Source: Zygnema cylindricum
Lineage: Eukaryota; Streptophyta; Zygnematophyceae; Zygnematales; Zygnemataceae
DNA: 49,843 nucleotides
Reading direction: 5' to 3'
Assembly: GCA_037447655.1 (NCBI GenBank)
Contig: JBBHKE010002000.1
Span: 183,364-233,206, forward strand
In this document: piece by piece, positions 30,390 through 41,039 of the stretch
Numbering within the stretch: the stretch's first letter is position 1
Layout: each line of letters begins with the position of its first letter
Position numbers and translations under genes: made by a program
The notes under the pieces: generated by a model
Told to the model about the DNA's origin: nothing
Databases searched by the model: none
The model's input: only the letters and a program-made list of their open reading frames with translations

Positions 30390-32413
30390 AGATATAATTC
30401 TGATAAAGCACCTGGTAGCTATGGATGAAGGGAATTCGGTAGATCCCTTCAAATCCTCAAAGTCAGTCAGAATCAGATTTGAGTCAGAATATTCTAATGA
30501 CTTTCATCTTCCTAACTATCCAGGTCTCCAAGAAGATGATACTCTTGCAGGATCAGATGATATTCTTGCAGGATCAGATGATATTCTTGCAGATTCAAAA
30601 CAGACTGTGAAAGACTAGGACTTGGAAACACCGATGAAACCTACACTTGAAGCGCAAGACGTGGTGGAAACGGATATGGATCTGAGGGACAGGGGAGAAG
30701 CCGTGGTGATTCGAAAGAATCCACGGGAACAATCTATTCCGGGCGCAGATTTTGAGGGAGGGAGAAGAAGCAGCAAAAGGCTTCAAGAGAAACAAGTTAA
30801 CAACAGGGTAACTAAACTGTCTCACCCGGATGAACCTCAAACATATGGAGAGGCAAAGAACTGCCCGGAAAGAAACCGGTGGAAGACGGCTATCAATGAA
30901 GAGATGGCTTCAATCATGGCGGCTGATACATGGGAGCTGGTAGACTGTCCACCTGATCAAAAACCAATTGGATGTAAGTGGGTTTTCAAATTAAAACTGA
31001 ATCTAGACAATACCATTGAGCGATATAAGGCCCGGTTAGTGGCAAAAGGTTTTACTCAGAAAGAGGGAATAGACTACGAAGAAACCTTTGCTTCGTTCGT
31101 CAGATTTCACTCGGTCCGAATACTTCTCAGTCCGGCAGCTGTAGAAGACATGGAAGTACACTAGATGGACATCAAAACAACCTTCTTGCATGGAGAACTT
31201 AAAGAGGAGATCTTCATGCGACAGCTGGAAGGATTCGTGGATCAAGGAGAGGAAAGTAAGGTATGCCGGCTGATCAAATCTCTTTATGGTTTGAAACAGG
31301 CGCCTTGACAATGGAACAAGAAACTTGATGAGCTCCTTATTGGCCTGGGATACATCCGGATCAACTCAGATTATTCAATTTATGTTTTTGAAGATGAGAA
31401 AGGTGTCATCTTTATTGCAATTTATGTTGATGATTTTCTTGTGTAAAGTAAGTCAATGAAAAAAATAAACAAACTAAAAACAAATCCAAAAGGAAGATTT
31501 GAAATGAAAGACCTAGGAGAGACAAAATATATTCTAGGAATACAAGTAGAGAGAGATAGAGAAAAAAATGATAATTAGACTAACTCAAAAAGAGGCAATT
31601 GGAAACACGTTGGAAAAATTTTAGATAGACAAAGCCAACAGTTGTACGACTCCCATGGATCTAAGAAGGGAAGTGAGAGGAGTGAGGAAGGAGCCATCCT
31701 CATTCTAGATGATGAATTAGGTCGAGAAGAGAAGAAGTTTATGCAGACTATTTCATACAGACAGGTAGTAGGCAGTCTGATTTATTTTATGAATTGTACT
31801 AGACCGGATTTGGCAACAGCTGTAAGAGTGCTAAGTAGGAGTCTAAATGCTCCTACCAAAAGGGATTCGGAAGCAACTAAGAGGGTCCTCAGATATCTCA
31901 TACGAACTAGGGATCTATGGCTGCATTTGGGTGGGGAAAATACTGACATCACCACTTAGAGTGATGCCAGCTTTGGGGATGCTCCGATGCGAAGATGTAC
32001 ATATGGATATGTGTTGTATGTGGGAAATGGTGCTTGTTGCTGGAGCAGTAAGCACCAAAAGGTCATTGCTCAGTCCACCATGGAGGCAGAGTATATGACA
32101 TCTTGCTCTGCGGTGAAGGAATTGATGTGGGTCAAATCCTTGCTTGGTGAATTGGGGCATCTTAAGAGTGGAATTCAAAAAATATTATTTGATAATCAAG
32201 CAGCAATTGCAATTGCTGCTAATCCCAAACATCACTTTAAAGCACATGGATATCATACTTAGCTTTGTTAAGGAAAAGAAGGAGAACAAAATAATAAGTA
32301 TAGAATATAGACCAGACAGTGAGATGGTGGCGGAAATGATGACAAAGCCTGTGCCTTCTCCTAAATTAATTTTTTGCAGAGAGAAGTGTGGACTTAAACG
32401 TAAAAGTGACTAG
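30390..32413 (+). pseudogene. Nested copia: linker, reverse transcriptase and RNase H remnant
   Basis: Three near-identical short repeats (GATATTCTTGCAGGATCA type, near 30537-30598) lie in the linker. RT shows [34 protein letters not shown] and YVDD (near 31428). RNase H shows VVGSLIYFMNCTRPD, WSSKHQKVIAQST and MEAEYM. Stops include TAG where the relative has CAG (31162-31164), and TGA after KQAP. The frame ends at the TAG at 32411-32413, just before the purine tract. Confidence 0.85.
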
Positions 32414-32426
32414 AAAATAAGGGGAG

Positions 32427-33400
32427 TGTTGAAATTAAAAGTTTTCTTATGTATTTTCTAGGTTTATTAATTGATCTAAAATGAGGAGGGAAAAGCAAAT
32501 ACAACTTGCTTCTAACTTATTCACTAAAGGCTGGAGAGGAAGCTAGAGCCATGGCTGCCTATGCTTCTCTTAGAGTTAGAAGGCAACCCTTTTGGTAAAC
32601 TTACCAAAAAGGTTGACGGACCCAGGATTTGATCTTGGTACCTACCATCCGTCTAAATAACCTAGTATCGTTACCATGTAGCCTAACACTAGAGTTGAAG
32701 TATATTAGGTACATTAGCTACTTAACAATATACAAATAAAGAAGTTCATTTAATTGAAGAACGCACCACAATCATATAGAGATAGTTAAGCTAGAGTTAC
32801 ATCGGAAATACCACTTGTATTTTTAAAGGCCTTGAATTAAGGCCGATATCAATCGGACAGCAGAGGAAAAAGCCGACATCGCGGAATGGATGATTTGGCG
32901 GTTTGCGGTCACAACCACACCAAGTGACAGGTGGCAACATGACATTCGATAGCGGCATCTTCGCGACATACCATAGCGAACCTGGATATGCCGACGTCTT
33001 CTTCTTGGCCATGTCGTACAATAGTCGTACAAAAAGTACTCCAGGCCAAGTACCTTTCTGTACTGTACTGTGATTAGATTGGCTCCGTACTTTAGTAGTA
33101 GAGGGATCAGAGATGGTTTTAGGAATTAGGAGAATTAGAAGTAGCCGCCTCTCTCCCACAGTGCTCCGGTATAAAAGGTCATCTTTGACCATTGATAATT
33201 TACTGCCCAAGGGAGCAAATTCAAGGATTCTTTTTGTAGTAGACTCAAATGAGTCTGCTCTTCCAAGAGCTGCAATCTGGTCAGTCTATATTTTGTCATA
33301 GTGTCAGTAATACTCATACAAAGACTCAAGGATTGAGGTTATCCTTAGGTCTTCTAGTAAGCTGCCTACTTTGAGTACCAATGGAAGTCTCAAAGTTGCA
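32427..33400 (+). repeat. 3' LTR of the complete nested copia (L3)
   Basis: Starts TGTTGAAATTAAAAG and ends GTTGCA, then the caaga duplication. Contains the about 60-bp block missing from L2. Confidence 0.9.
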
Positions 33401-34998
33401 CAAGAGAAACAAGTTAACAATAAGGTAACCAAACTGTCTTATCCCGATGAGCCCCAGACTTATAGTGAAGTGATAAGATGTCGTGAGAGGAACCGGTGGA
33501 AGATAACCATTAATGAGGAGATGGCTTCGATTATGGCAGCCAATACATGGGAATTGGTGAGTGGTTATTCAAATTGAAACTCAACTCCGATAACACCATT
33601 GAGCGCTACAAAGCTTGGTTAGTGGCGAAAGGATATACCAAGAAAGAGGGAATTGACTACGAGGAGACTTTTGCTCCGGTCCATAGGTTTCTTTCTTTTC
33701 GGATACTTCTCAGTATGGCGCTAGCTGAAAACATGGAAGTGCATCAGATGGACATGATGATGGCCTTCCTACATGGAGAGTTGGAAGAGGAGATTTTTAT
33801 GCGACAGCCCGAAGGATTTGTGGAGCAAAGGGAGGAGAGCAAGGAATGTCGATTGATCAAATCTTTGTAAGGGCTAAAACAGGCGCTCGGCAATGGAACA
33901 AGAAGCTCGATGAGTTTCTTACAAGTTTAGGATATATTTGAATCAGCTCAGATCACTTAATCTATTTGTTTGAAGATGAGGAAGGAATTATTTTTATTGC
34001 AATTTATGTTGATGATTTGCTTGTTTTAAGTAAATCTATGGATAAAATAAATAAGTTGAAAAATGATCTAAAAGGAAGATTTGAGATGAAAGATATGGGA
34101 GAAGCAAGGTATATTTTGGGAATTCAGGTAGAGAGAGACAGAGATAAAAAGATAAGAAGATTAACTCAAAAATAGGCCATTGGAAACATATTAGAAAAAT
34201 TACAAATGGACAAGGCTAATAGTTGTACCACTCTTATGGAATTAAAGAAGGGAAAAGAGGGGAGTGAGGAAGAGGGAGTTATAATCTTAGATGAGAGGTA
34301 GGCTCGGAAGAAAAAAGATTTATGCAGACCATCCCTTATAGACAAGTAGTGGGCAACCTAATATATTTCTTGAATTGTACCCGTCCGGACATAGCCGCAG
34401 CTGTAGGAGTACTAAGTAGAAGTATGAATGCTCCCACTAAGAAATATTCGGAGGCAGCTAAGAGACTCCTTAGATATCTCATATGAACTAGAGATCTATG
34501 GTTTCATTTGGGTGGGAAAAATACTCACATCACCACTTGGAGTGATGCCAGCTATAGGGATGCTCCTATGAGGATTTGCACATCTGGAATGAATTGAATG
34601 TCGGTGATGGGGCTTGCTATTGGAGCAGCAAGCACCAAAAGGTCATTGCTCAGTCCACCATGGAGGCTGAGTACATGGCTTCTTCCTCTGGTGTAAAAGA
34701 ATTAATGTGGGTCAAGTCTTTGCTTGGTGAGCTTGGTCATCTTAAGAGTGGTGTCCAAAAGGTGTTTTGTGATAGTCAGGTTACCATTGCCATTTTTGCC
34801 AATCCTAAACATCACTTTAAAGCTAAACACATGGACATTAGACTTACCTTTGTTAGGGAGAAAGTAGAAAACAAGATAATCAGTTTGGAGTATAAACCAG
34901 ATAGTGAAATGGTAGCAGATATGATGACCAAACCTGTTCCTTCCCCTAAACTAATTTTCTGCCGAGAGATTTGTGGTCTTAAAATAAAGAGTGACTAG
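33401..34998 (+). pseudogene. Outer copia element: reverse transcriptase and RNase H remnant
   Basis: Begins with CAAGAGAAACAAG, the continuation of the outer element after the caaga duplication. RT has LKLKLNSDNTIERYKAWLVAKG, HQMDMMMAFLHGEL and IYVDDLLVLSK. RNase H has CYWSSKHQKVIAQSTMEAEYM and ends SD followed by TAG at 34996-34998, before AAAATAAGGGGAG. A deletion has removed the residues between NTWELV and LFKLKL. Several stops and frameshifts are present. Confidence 0.85.
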
Positions 34999-35011
34999 AA
35001 AATAAGGGGAG

Positions 35012-36045
35012 TGTAGAACTAAAAGGTTATATTTTAGTATTTTATAGGTTTTGTAAAATGTTGAAAAGAACAATGGCAGCCTGCCTATAACTCCTCTCTC
35101 TTGCTCCCACACTTGTCGCAGTCACTAAAAGATTGGAGAGGGAGATAGAGCCATGGCCGCCTATACTATCCCGACGGGGACAGATATTATGATGGTAGAT
35201 TTTACCAAAATAAACTTGACGGACCCAGGCTTTGAACTTGGTACCTGCCGTCCGTCAAAGTAGCCAGTAGCCGGTAGCCTTAGCTATCTAGTCTAAACCG
35301 AAGATATATGATATAGGGTTTGATAATTATTTAAATGTTAACACGTAGGATATTTCATTCAACAGGATATTTAGACATAGATACAGTTTGTAATGTACGG
35401 CGTACGGAAAATTCGAAACGAATATCGCGCATTTTGTTTCGAAAGCAAAACAAATATTGCGCAAGTATTTATGACGGCCACCATTGTAATCCGGCTTAAT
35501 CGGACGGCCACGAGGCATGCTGAGATCGCAAAAATGGATTGCGGCAGTTTGCTGTTAACGTCACATCAATCGCCACGTGGCGCAATCACATTTGATTACG
35601 GCATCTCCAAGGATTCTATGAACGAATCCAAAAATAACATGTGTTGACTTGTTGGCCATGTTGTACAATTGCCGTACAAAAAGTACACCGGCACCTGTAC
35701 CTTTATGTACGATACACTATTATAATTGGTGCCGTACTTCAGTAGATAGAGTTTTAGAGAGAGATAGGACTTAGAATATTTTTATTGATTAGACCCTCTC
35801 CCAGAGAGCTTCTATACAAAAGGTCAACTTTGACCCTTCATAAATTATTGCTCAGGAGAGCAAATTTAGAGATTCTTTTTGCTATCAACTCAGGGGAGTC
35901 TTATCTTCACAGGGGTGAAGATGGTTAGAGATTTTGTTTGCCAGGGTTACAGTTAATCTTGCTGAAACACAGAGGGGTTAGGGTTATCCTAGAGGCTTCG
36001 TGTGAGCTGCCTACTCTGAGGTCTTATAGAGTTCTCAGTGTTGCA
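35012..36045 (+). repeat. 3' LTR of outer copia element (L4)
   Basis: Starts TGTAGAACTAAAAGG, ends GTGTTGCA. Contains a perfect 9-bp stem TTGACGGAC (35216-35224) with GTCCGTCAA (35250-35258) enclosing the T-arm-like hairpin. Confidence 0.85.
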
Positions 36046-36519
36046 TAGCTCTTTTTCGTCACCCTTGATATTGCGAAGCATAATCACCAAAATCCACTTG
36101 GCGAAATGACATCACTCCATCCAAATTAGTCCGTACCGGCGGCATACTTCTTCAAAAACATTCCAGATCGGATCGCTTCGTGATCCGCCGTACATTTACA
36201 TATTCTCTACCTTTCCTTACGTTTTGTTTGCGCCACTCAAATAATAACGTACATCCCAAAACAATTAGTACCATTACTCCCCCAATTCCCAAATCAATTT
36301 GAACCTCTATAGTAAATCCAGATAGCATTAGAGTTGCGTAATGTACCCAAGAAACATTGTGTACGCATGAAACGACACGCATGTACGAAACTAACTTTTC
36401 AAACCAACAAAAGGTACAATGGCCAATTTTTTTTTGTATGCTTGTGTTTGACAAGTTTATGGAGTGGACGTCTGTCTCCTTTGGACTTGTCTTTATGTTT
36501 CTTTCGATTTTCGCTTTCT
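36046..36519. other. Unassigned sequence between the copia nest and a minus-strand LTR
   Basis: No gene supported. It could include the decayed remainder of the minus-strand LTR to its right, but I cannot align it with confidence. Confidence 0.3.
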
Positions 36520-37076
36520 AATGTTATCTTGCCACGTGGCGCCAAGTCATGTCACGCCCGTAAACCGCCAAAGCGGACATTTCACGATCTCGCGGATGAT
36601 GCATGCTGTTGGATCCAAACCGACTTTAAATACTAGCCATTAAAACAAATGTCCAGTACATTTGTTACGCGCGGGTTCTTGTTTGCATCATATTTTTAAC
36701 GAGTCTTTATGTTGTTTATCCGTAATTATATTAATGCGATTAATATTCCTAAACCTTGTTTAAATAATGTTCAAACCCTATGTAGTCTAACGAACTCCTA
36801 CAACAGATCGGTTAGAGCTAACGACTAAGCCTCGCTTTGCTTGTCGGAGGTTTGAGTCTTGCTGGACTCACCTTTTGTTCAAAGTGACTTATGCACTTTT
36901 CACTTCTGCCTATGGAGCAGAGACAACCATGGCTCCACCGCCCTCTCTTTCTTTCAGTGAATGCAACAAGTATGGGGGCTAAAAGGAGGAGGTGGAGACA
37001 AGCTGCCTATCCTTTTCCTTTTTCTATTAATCTATGAAAACCTAGAAAATACCCCCTAAACCTAGTGATTTCAACA
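36520..37076 (-). repeat. Partial copia-group LTR, minus strand (L6)
   Basis: On the minus strand it starts TGTTGAAATCACTAGG at 37076 and shows the group's landmarks: the TTTTCTAGGTTTT block, GAGCCATGG, and an antisense tRNA-like segment near 36805-36870 (GGTTAGAGC and GGTTTGAGTCT). The 3' part is not alignable; the left limit is approximate. Confidence 0.55.
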
Positions 37077-37551
37077 CACTTGGCACGTGCCTCTTATCCA
37101 ACGCACGTGTACTAATGATGTTTTTTTTAAAGCCGGAGCATGTTCGTCTCGTAGTTTGGGTTTAAGGTATATTTTTCTTTTGAGTAATAGATAACATTTA
37201 AAATGGTGGTTATTTATTGTACAGTGAAGTAGTAAGTAATTCACTTTGACTAAACTCTTGTAATGAGTGTACGGTGAACGAAGATGAAGACGCGAACAAA
37301 GAAAGGAAATGGAAATGAAAGCAGAAAGTGGACGAATGAGATCTTGATGTTGACGACGAGACTGAAAATGATGATTTTTTTTCGAAATTTCAAAAAATCA
37401 GTTCGCTTCAACGACTCAATTTAATTTATTTGCAAGAAATACATCAATGGACAACATTTGCTAAAGAATCCGTAAAAGATATTAGGTGAAGGGAGTCGAA
37501 ATTGAATGATCTTGAGTTAGGGAAGTTATGGTAGTTGAAAGACATTGCAAA
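37077..37551. other. Unassigned spacer
   Basis: No gene, RNA or repeat boundary recognised. Confidence 0.3.
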
Positions 37552-37772
37552 TACACCGCGTATCGTTATTTTCGTTAAATATTTTTGGCCACTTCAAACA
37601 TATTTCCTATGTACACACATATTGGAATGTGGATCCGATGGTTGCGATTAGAAGATAAGATCTTGCCTTACGATGTGGTTTTCTCCAACCAAAATCTGGA
37701 CGTGTGTGTTAGAGAAAAAAGACATTTTAAGGGGTGAAAAAAACATTAACACTAATAGCGATACCTGGTGTA
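37552..37772. mobile_element. 221-bp hairpin MITE (TACACCG family), copy 2
   Basis: Begins TACACCGCGTATCGTTATT and ends with the inverted ACTAATAGCGATACCTGGTGTA-type end. Length and arm content match 2014-2235 (TTTTTGGCCACTT and AAACATATTT on the left, complement on the right). No coding capacity. Confidence 0.65.
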
Positions 37773-37879
37773 CCACACGAGTTATGCGGGGTCGGACTGT
37801 TACATAGTACGGTGATATTTTGACATGTTGTTGGTCAAGAGTATTCGAAGGTGTTACAAACAATATAAAGTGCATAAGT

Positions 37880-38290
37880 AGTACAATAATTAATGTTTAT
37901 GTATCGGGTAACTTTTTTATTGCGATAAATCTGATAATCGATATTTCTAGTAATCGAACAATAGGGGTCTCTCTGTATCATTCTTGAACCAATGAAAAAT
38001 ATTGTTGATAACAATGGGCTAGAGTGGGTGGTCCGCAAAAAATTATGGAATTATGGTACAAAAATAAAGTACCAATGGGTATAGATATATATCAATGACG
38101 TGAGTGAAGGTTGGGAGGTTTTTTTGATGTTTTTCACAATGCATTCCGTACAACAAAACGAAGTTATCGTCGATAATCATCGGCCCGATAATTGTCCGTA
38201 ATTAAGCGAGATACATCAAAAATTTATGGCAAAAATTCTTCTACCAATGTATCGAACTAGTATATTGATTATCGGTCGGTCAAAAAAGGT
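37880..38290. repeat. TATCG/CGATA-rich repeat region
   Basis: Several palindromic segments around ATCGATA, CGATAATC and GTATCGGGTAA resemble the interior of the hAT-like element at 18534-18999. Clean termini were not found, so this may be a decayed relative. Confidence 0.4.
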
Positions 38291-38497
38291 GCATATTAGT
38301 CATGGGGTGCATATTAGTCATGGCTACAAACACATAACACTAATAAAAATGATGTAATAGTACTTCTGTTTTTAGAATTGATTTGTATGTCAACTTTTTT
38401 TAATTGTTGACACATTCCATTTTGATTAAAAATGACAACAAAAATATTTACTTTACCACGTTGGTAGTCCTCCCTTAATGCAACATTCGTGGTTTGG

Positions 38498-38610
38498 TAC
38501 ACCGTGAATCCTTATTAGTGTTAATAACACTAATTCGGCGCACCCAAATTTTGACCCCTAAACCTAAAATATAATCAATAATTTTTCTATACATTAATAT
38601 AGGTATGGTT
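38498..38610. repeat. Dispersed repeat starting TACACCGTGAATCC, copy 2
   Basis: Homologous to 19196-19300: the near-palindrome TTAGTGTTAATAACACTAA, then CGGCGCACCCAAATTTTGACC and an AT-rich block. The right boundary is unclear. Confidence 0.5.
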
Positions 38611-38901
38611 TAATTAGCATCAATCAATCTAATTTGGGCGATTTTTAAATAGTGTAGTGTATTGAAATGTGTCATTTTGTACTAAAACTGCTAAATTAAA
38701 TATACAATCGTAAAAAAAAAGTGTTAGATAACAGCGCCAAACGCGAAAATGAGTGGCGCTACCATGGGAAAGTGCCCTCTGGTTTTATTCTAGTAATAAA
38801 GATGGGAGTAAATCACGCGATTTTGTTCTCATATGTTTAAACATCGACTATGTGAACGTTGCCAATAACTGCTAAACTTTGGGAAAAGTGTATCCAAATA
38901 A

Positions 38902-39704
38902 TGTAGAAATTAAAGGCTATTTTAGTATTTTCTAGGTATTTTTAAAATGCATAAAAGAAGTGTGCCTCTAACTCCTCTCTCTTGCTCCCACACTTGTCGC
39001 AGTCACTTAAAGTTGGAAAGGGAAATACAGCCATGGCCGCCTAGCTATCCCGATGGGGATAGACATTAGGTTGGTATATTTTACCAAAATAGATCTTGAC
39101 GAACCCAAGATTTGAACCAGGTACCTATCGTTCGTCAGAGTTGCCGTTAATCGGTTGCCTTAGCCAATTAGTATAAGATCAAGGCTAGAGGATATAAGGT
39201 TTGGTAGCTATTTAAATGTTAACACGTAGGCTATTTCATTTAACGCGATATTTAGACATAGATACAGTTTGTAATGTACAACGTATGAAAGATCCATAAC
39301 GGATACTACGCATATATAGAAGACAAACAAATATTGCGCAAGTATTTATGCAGCCACCATTGTAATCCGGCTTAATCCGACAGCCACGAAGCATGCCGAT
39401 ATCGTGGAATAGGTTTTCGGCGGTTTGCGGTCAATGTCACATCATTTTCCAAGTGGCAAAATCACATTGGATTACTGCATCTCCGGGGATTACAGAAACG
39501 AATTCAAAAGTGACATGTGTCGACTTGTTGGCCATGTCATACAATAGCCGTACAAAAAGTACACCAGCACCTGCACCTTTATGTAAAATGCAGTATTATG
39601 ATTGGTGCCGTGTTTCAGTAGATAGAGTTTTAGAGAGAGAAAGGACTTCAAAAAATTTGATAGATTGGACCCTCTCTCCTAAAGAGCTTCAGTACAAAAG
39701 ATCA
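38902..39704 (+). repeat. Truncated copia-group LTR, plus strand (L5)
   Basis: Starts TGTAGAAATTAAAGGC and follows L4 closely up to ACAAAAGATCAA, where it stops. Carries TGACGAAC (39097-39104) pairing with GTTCGTCA (39130-39137) around the T-arm-like hairpin. The antisense B box is GGTTCAAATCT. Abuts a minus-strand element. Confidence 0.75.
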
Positions 39705-40879
39705 ATGGTGTCAGTTGAGTTGCAACTCCTCCCTTTTCTCCTTCCATGAGAATCTCCTCTCCTTCCTCGTCTTCATCCTCAGTGATAGTGGCAGATGTTC
39801 TACCTACTGTAGAGGCGGAGGTGCCAAAAAAAATGTGTTCTTCCAAACCCAGGTGGAGGTGGGCATCGAACTTGTCCGAACACTATGCCCTATAGGTGTT
39901 TCTCAAATAGTTCTCCCTCCATCATCATTTCCCAATAAAGAAAGTCTGATCCATCAAATATAGGCAGCCTAAAGGGTGGGGCCATAACCTGCAATTCTGT
40001 GGTCTCCATTGACCTAGAGATTGAGCAGCCTATGTAAAGCCTCTAGGATAATATTTGTTCCTTCTACTTTCTCGCTGAATAAGCGCTGCCCAGGCACACA
40101 ATATTCTGACCACTCTCACCCCTGTGAGGAAAAGACCTCCCTGAGTCGGCACCATGAAGAATCACTGAATTTGCTCCCCTGAGCAGTAAGTTATGGCTGG
40201 TCAAAGATGACCTTTATAGTTACAAGCTCTCTTAGATATAGGTACCTAAATTTCACTAAGTCTTGGTCTGCCTACGAACGAGTGCCTACTACTAAACCCT
40301 AGTCCAATAGAAACAATATCTAGTACAAGAAGGTACACTAGGCGATGTACTTATTGAACGACATGGCTTTAAAAGTGACGCCTGTCAAAACGAGAGCCAT
40401 GATTCCTCCTCACATCTTCTCCGGTATCCAATAGTATGGTGCCACGTGGCGTCATGTGACAGTATCCATAAAGGCCGCCGAAATTTTATTGCGGGTGGCG
40501 GCTACAATTGTGGCCGTCTGATCATTTGTATTTATGCGGCTTCGATTCGCTTCCATGCATGAATTGATTAATGTGTGTTTTCGTTAGTCTGCTGTAAATT
40601 AGTCCGTTTAATAAATAGATGAATATGCGTAAAACGTAGCACAAATAACGTTTCGCTATTGCCTTAATGGAGAAGTCCTAGGTCTAAATAGTATTGTGTA
40701 GACCCTGGTTCAGATCCGGCCAGAGGCAATATTTTGCTACAAATAGTAAAATACCTTCTATATCATTCTGCCTCCTTCAAAATAACGCGGCAACCATGGC
40801 GTGCCTTTGGTTCTCTCTTTCTCTCTCTTTACATTCTAACTAAAATATATAAGTGAATTATTAATTTCCTCTTTCAATA
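39705..40879 (-). mobile_element. Truncated minus-strand copia element (F3b): LTR, primer site, gag start
   Basis: LTR 39990-40879 (first base at 40879 on the minus strand, reading TATTGAAAGAGG), primer-binding site GGTTATGGCCCC at 39989-39978, then about 270 bp that matches the untranslated leader and start of gag of the plus-strand elements (for example CCTCCACCTGGGTTTGGAAGA). It is cut off where L5 ends. The LTR is a close relative of 2306-3353. Confidence 0.75.
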
Positions 40880-41039
40880 CTGTCAAAGAGGTCACTCAAG
40901 AAGGGGGAGACAGTTGGTATGGTGGTTGTCCAACCCGTTGAGGGAACAAAGGAGGGGATTCCGGAGGAATGGAGTAAGAAAGATCCCGAATTTGAATCAA
41001 AAAGTGGTGGCGATTGAGAAAAGACTTCTGTAGAGGCCC

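Larger units (their letters stand above)
27128..33400 (+). mobile_element. Complete nested Ty1/copia element (6273 bp)
   Basis: LTRs at 27128-28065 and 32427-33400, primer-binding site at 28066, purine tract AAAATAAGGGGAG before the 3' LTR, and a 5-bp duplication caaga on both sides (27123-27127, 33401-33405). Domain order gag, protease, integrase, RT, RNase H defines Ty1/copia. The two LTRs are similar but not identical, and the coding region has many stops and several frameshifts, so it is dead. Confidence 0.93.
20345..36045 (+). mobile_element. Outer Ty1/copia element, split by two nested insertions
   Basis: The 5' LTR is 20345-21386 and the 3' LTR 35012-36045. Internal order is gag, protease, integrase, reverse transcriptase, RNase H. 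It is interrupted after the integrase C-terminal motif GYRV by a second-family copia (23719-26749) and, at the start of the RT region, by a complete related copia (27128-33400). Removing both insertions and one copy of each target duplication rejoins the frame at both sites and leaves about 6.4 kb, close to the 6.27 kb of the nested relative. The two LTRs are clearly related but strongly diverged, and no flanking target duplication is evident, so the element is old. Confidence 0.9.

Noticed and set aside
27128-35012. Tandem array of copia elements sharing LTRs
   Set aside because: The caaga duplication flanking 27128-33400 and the restored outer frame show nesting instead.
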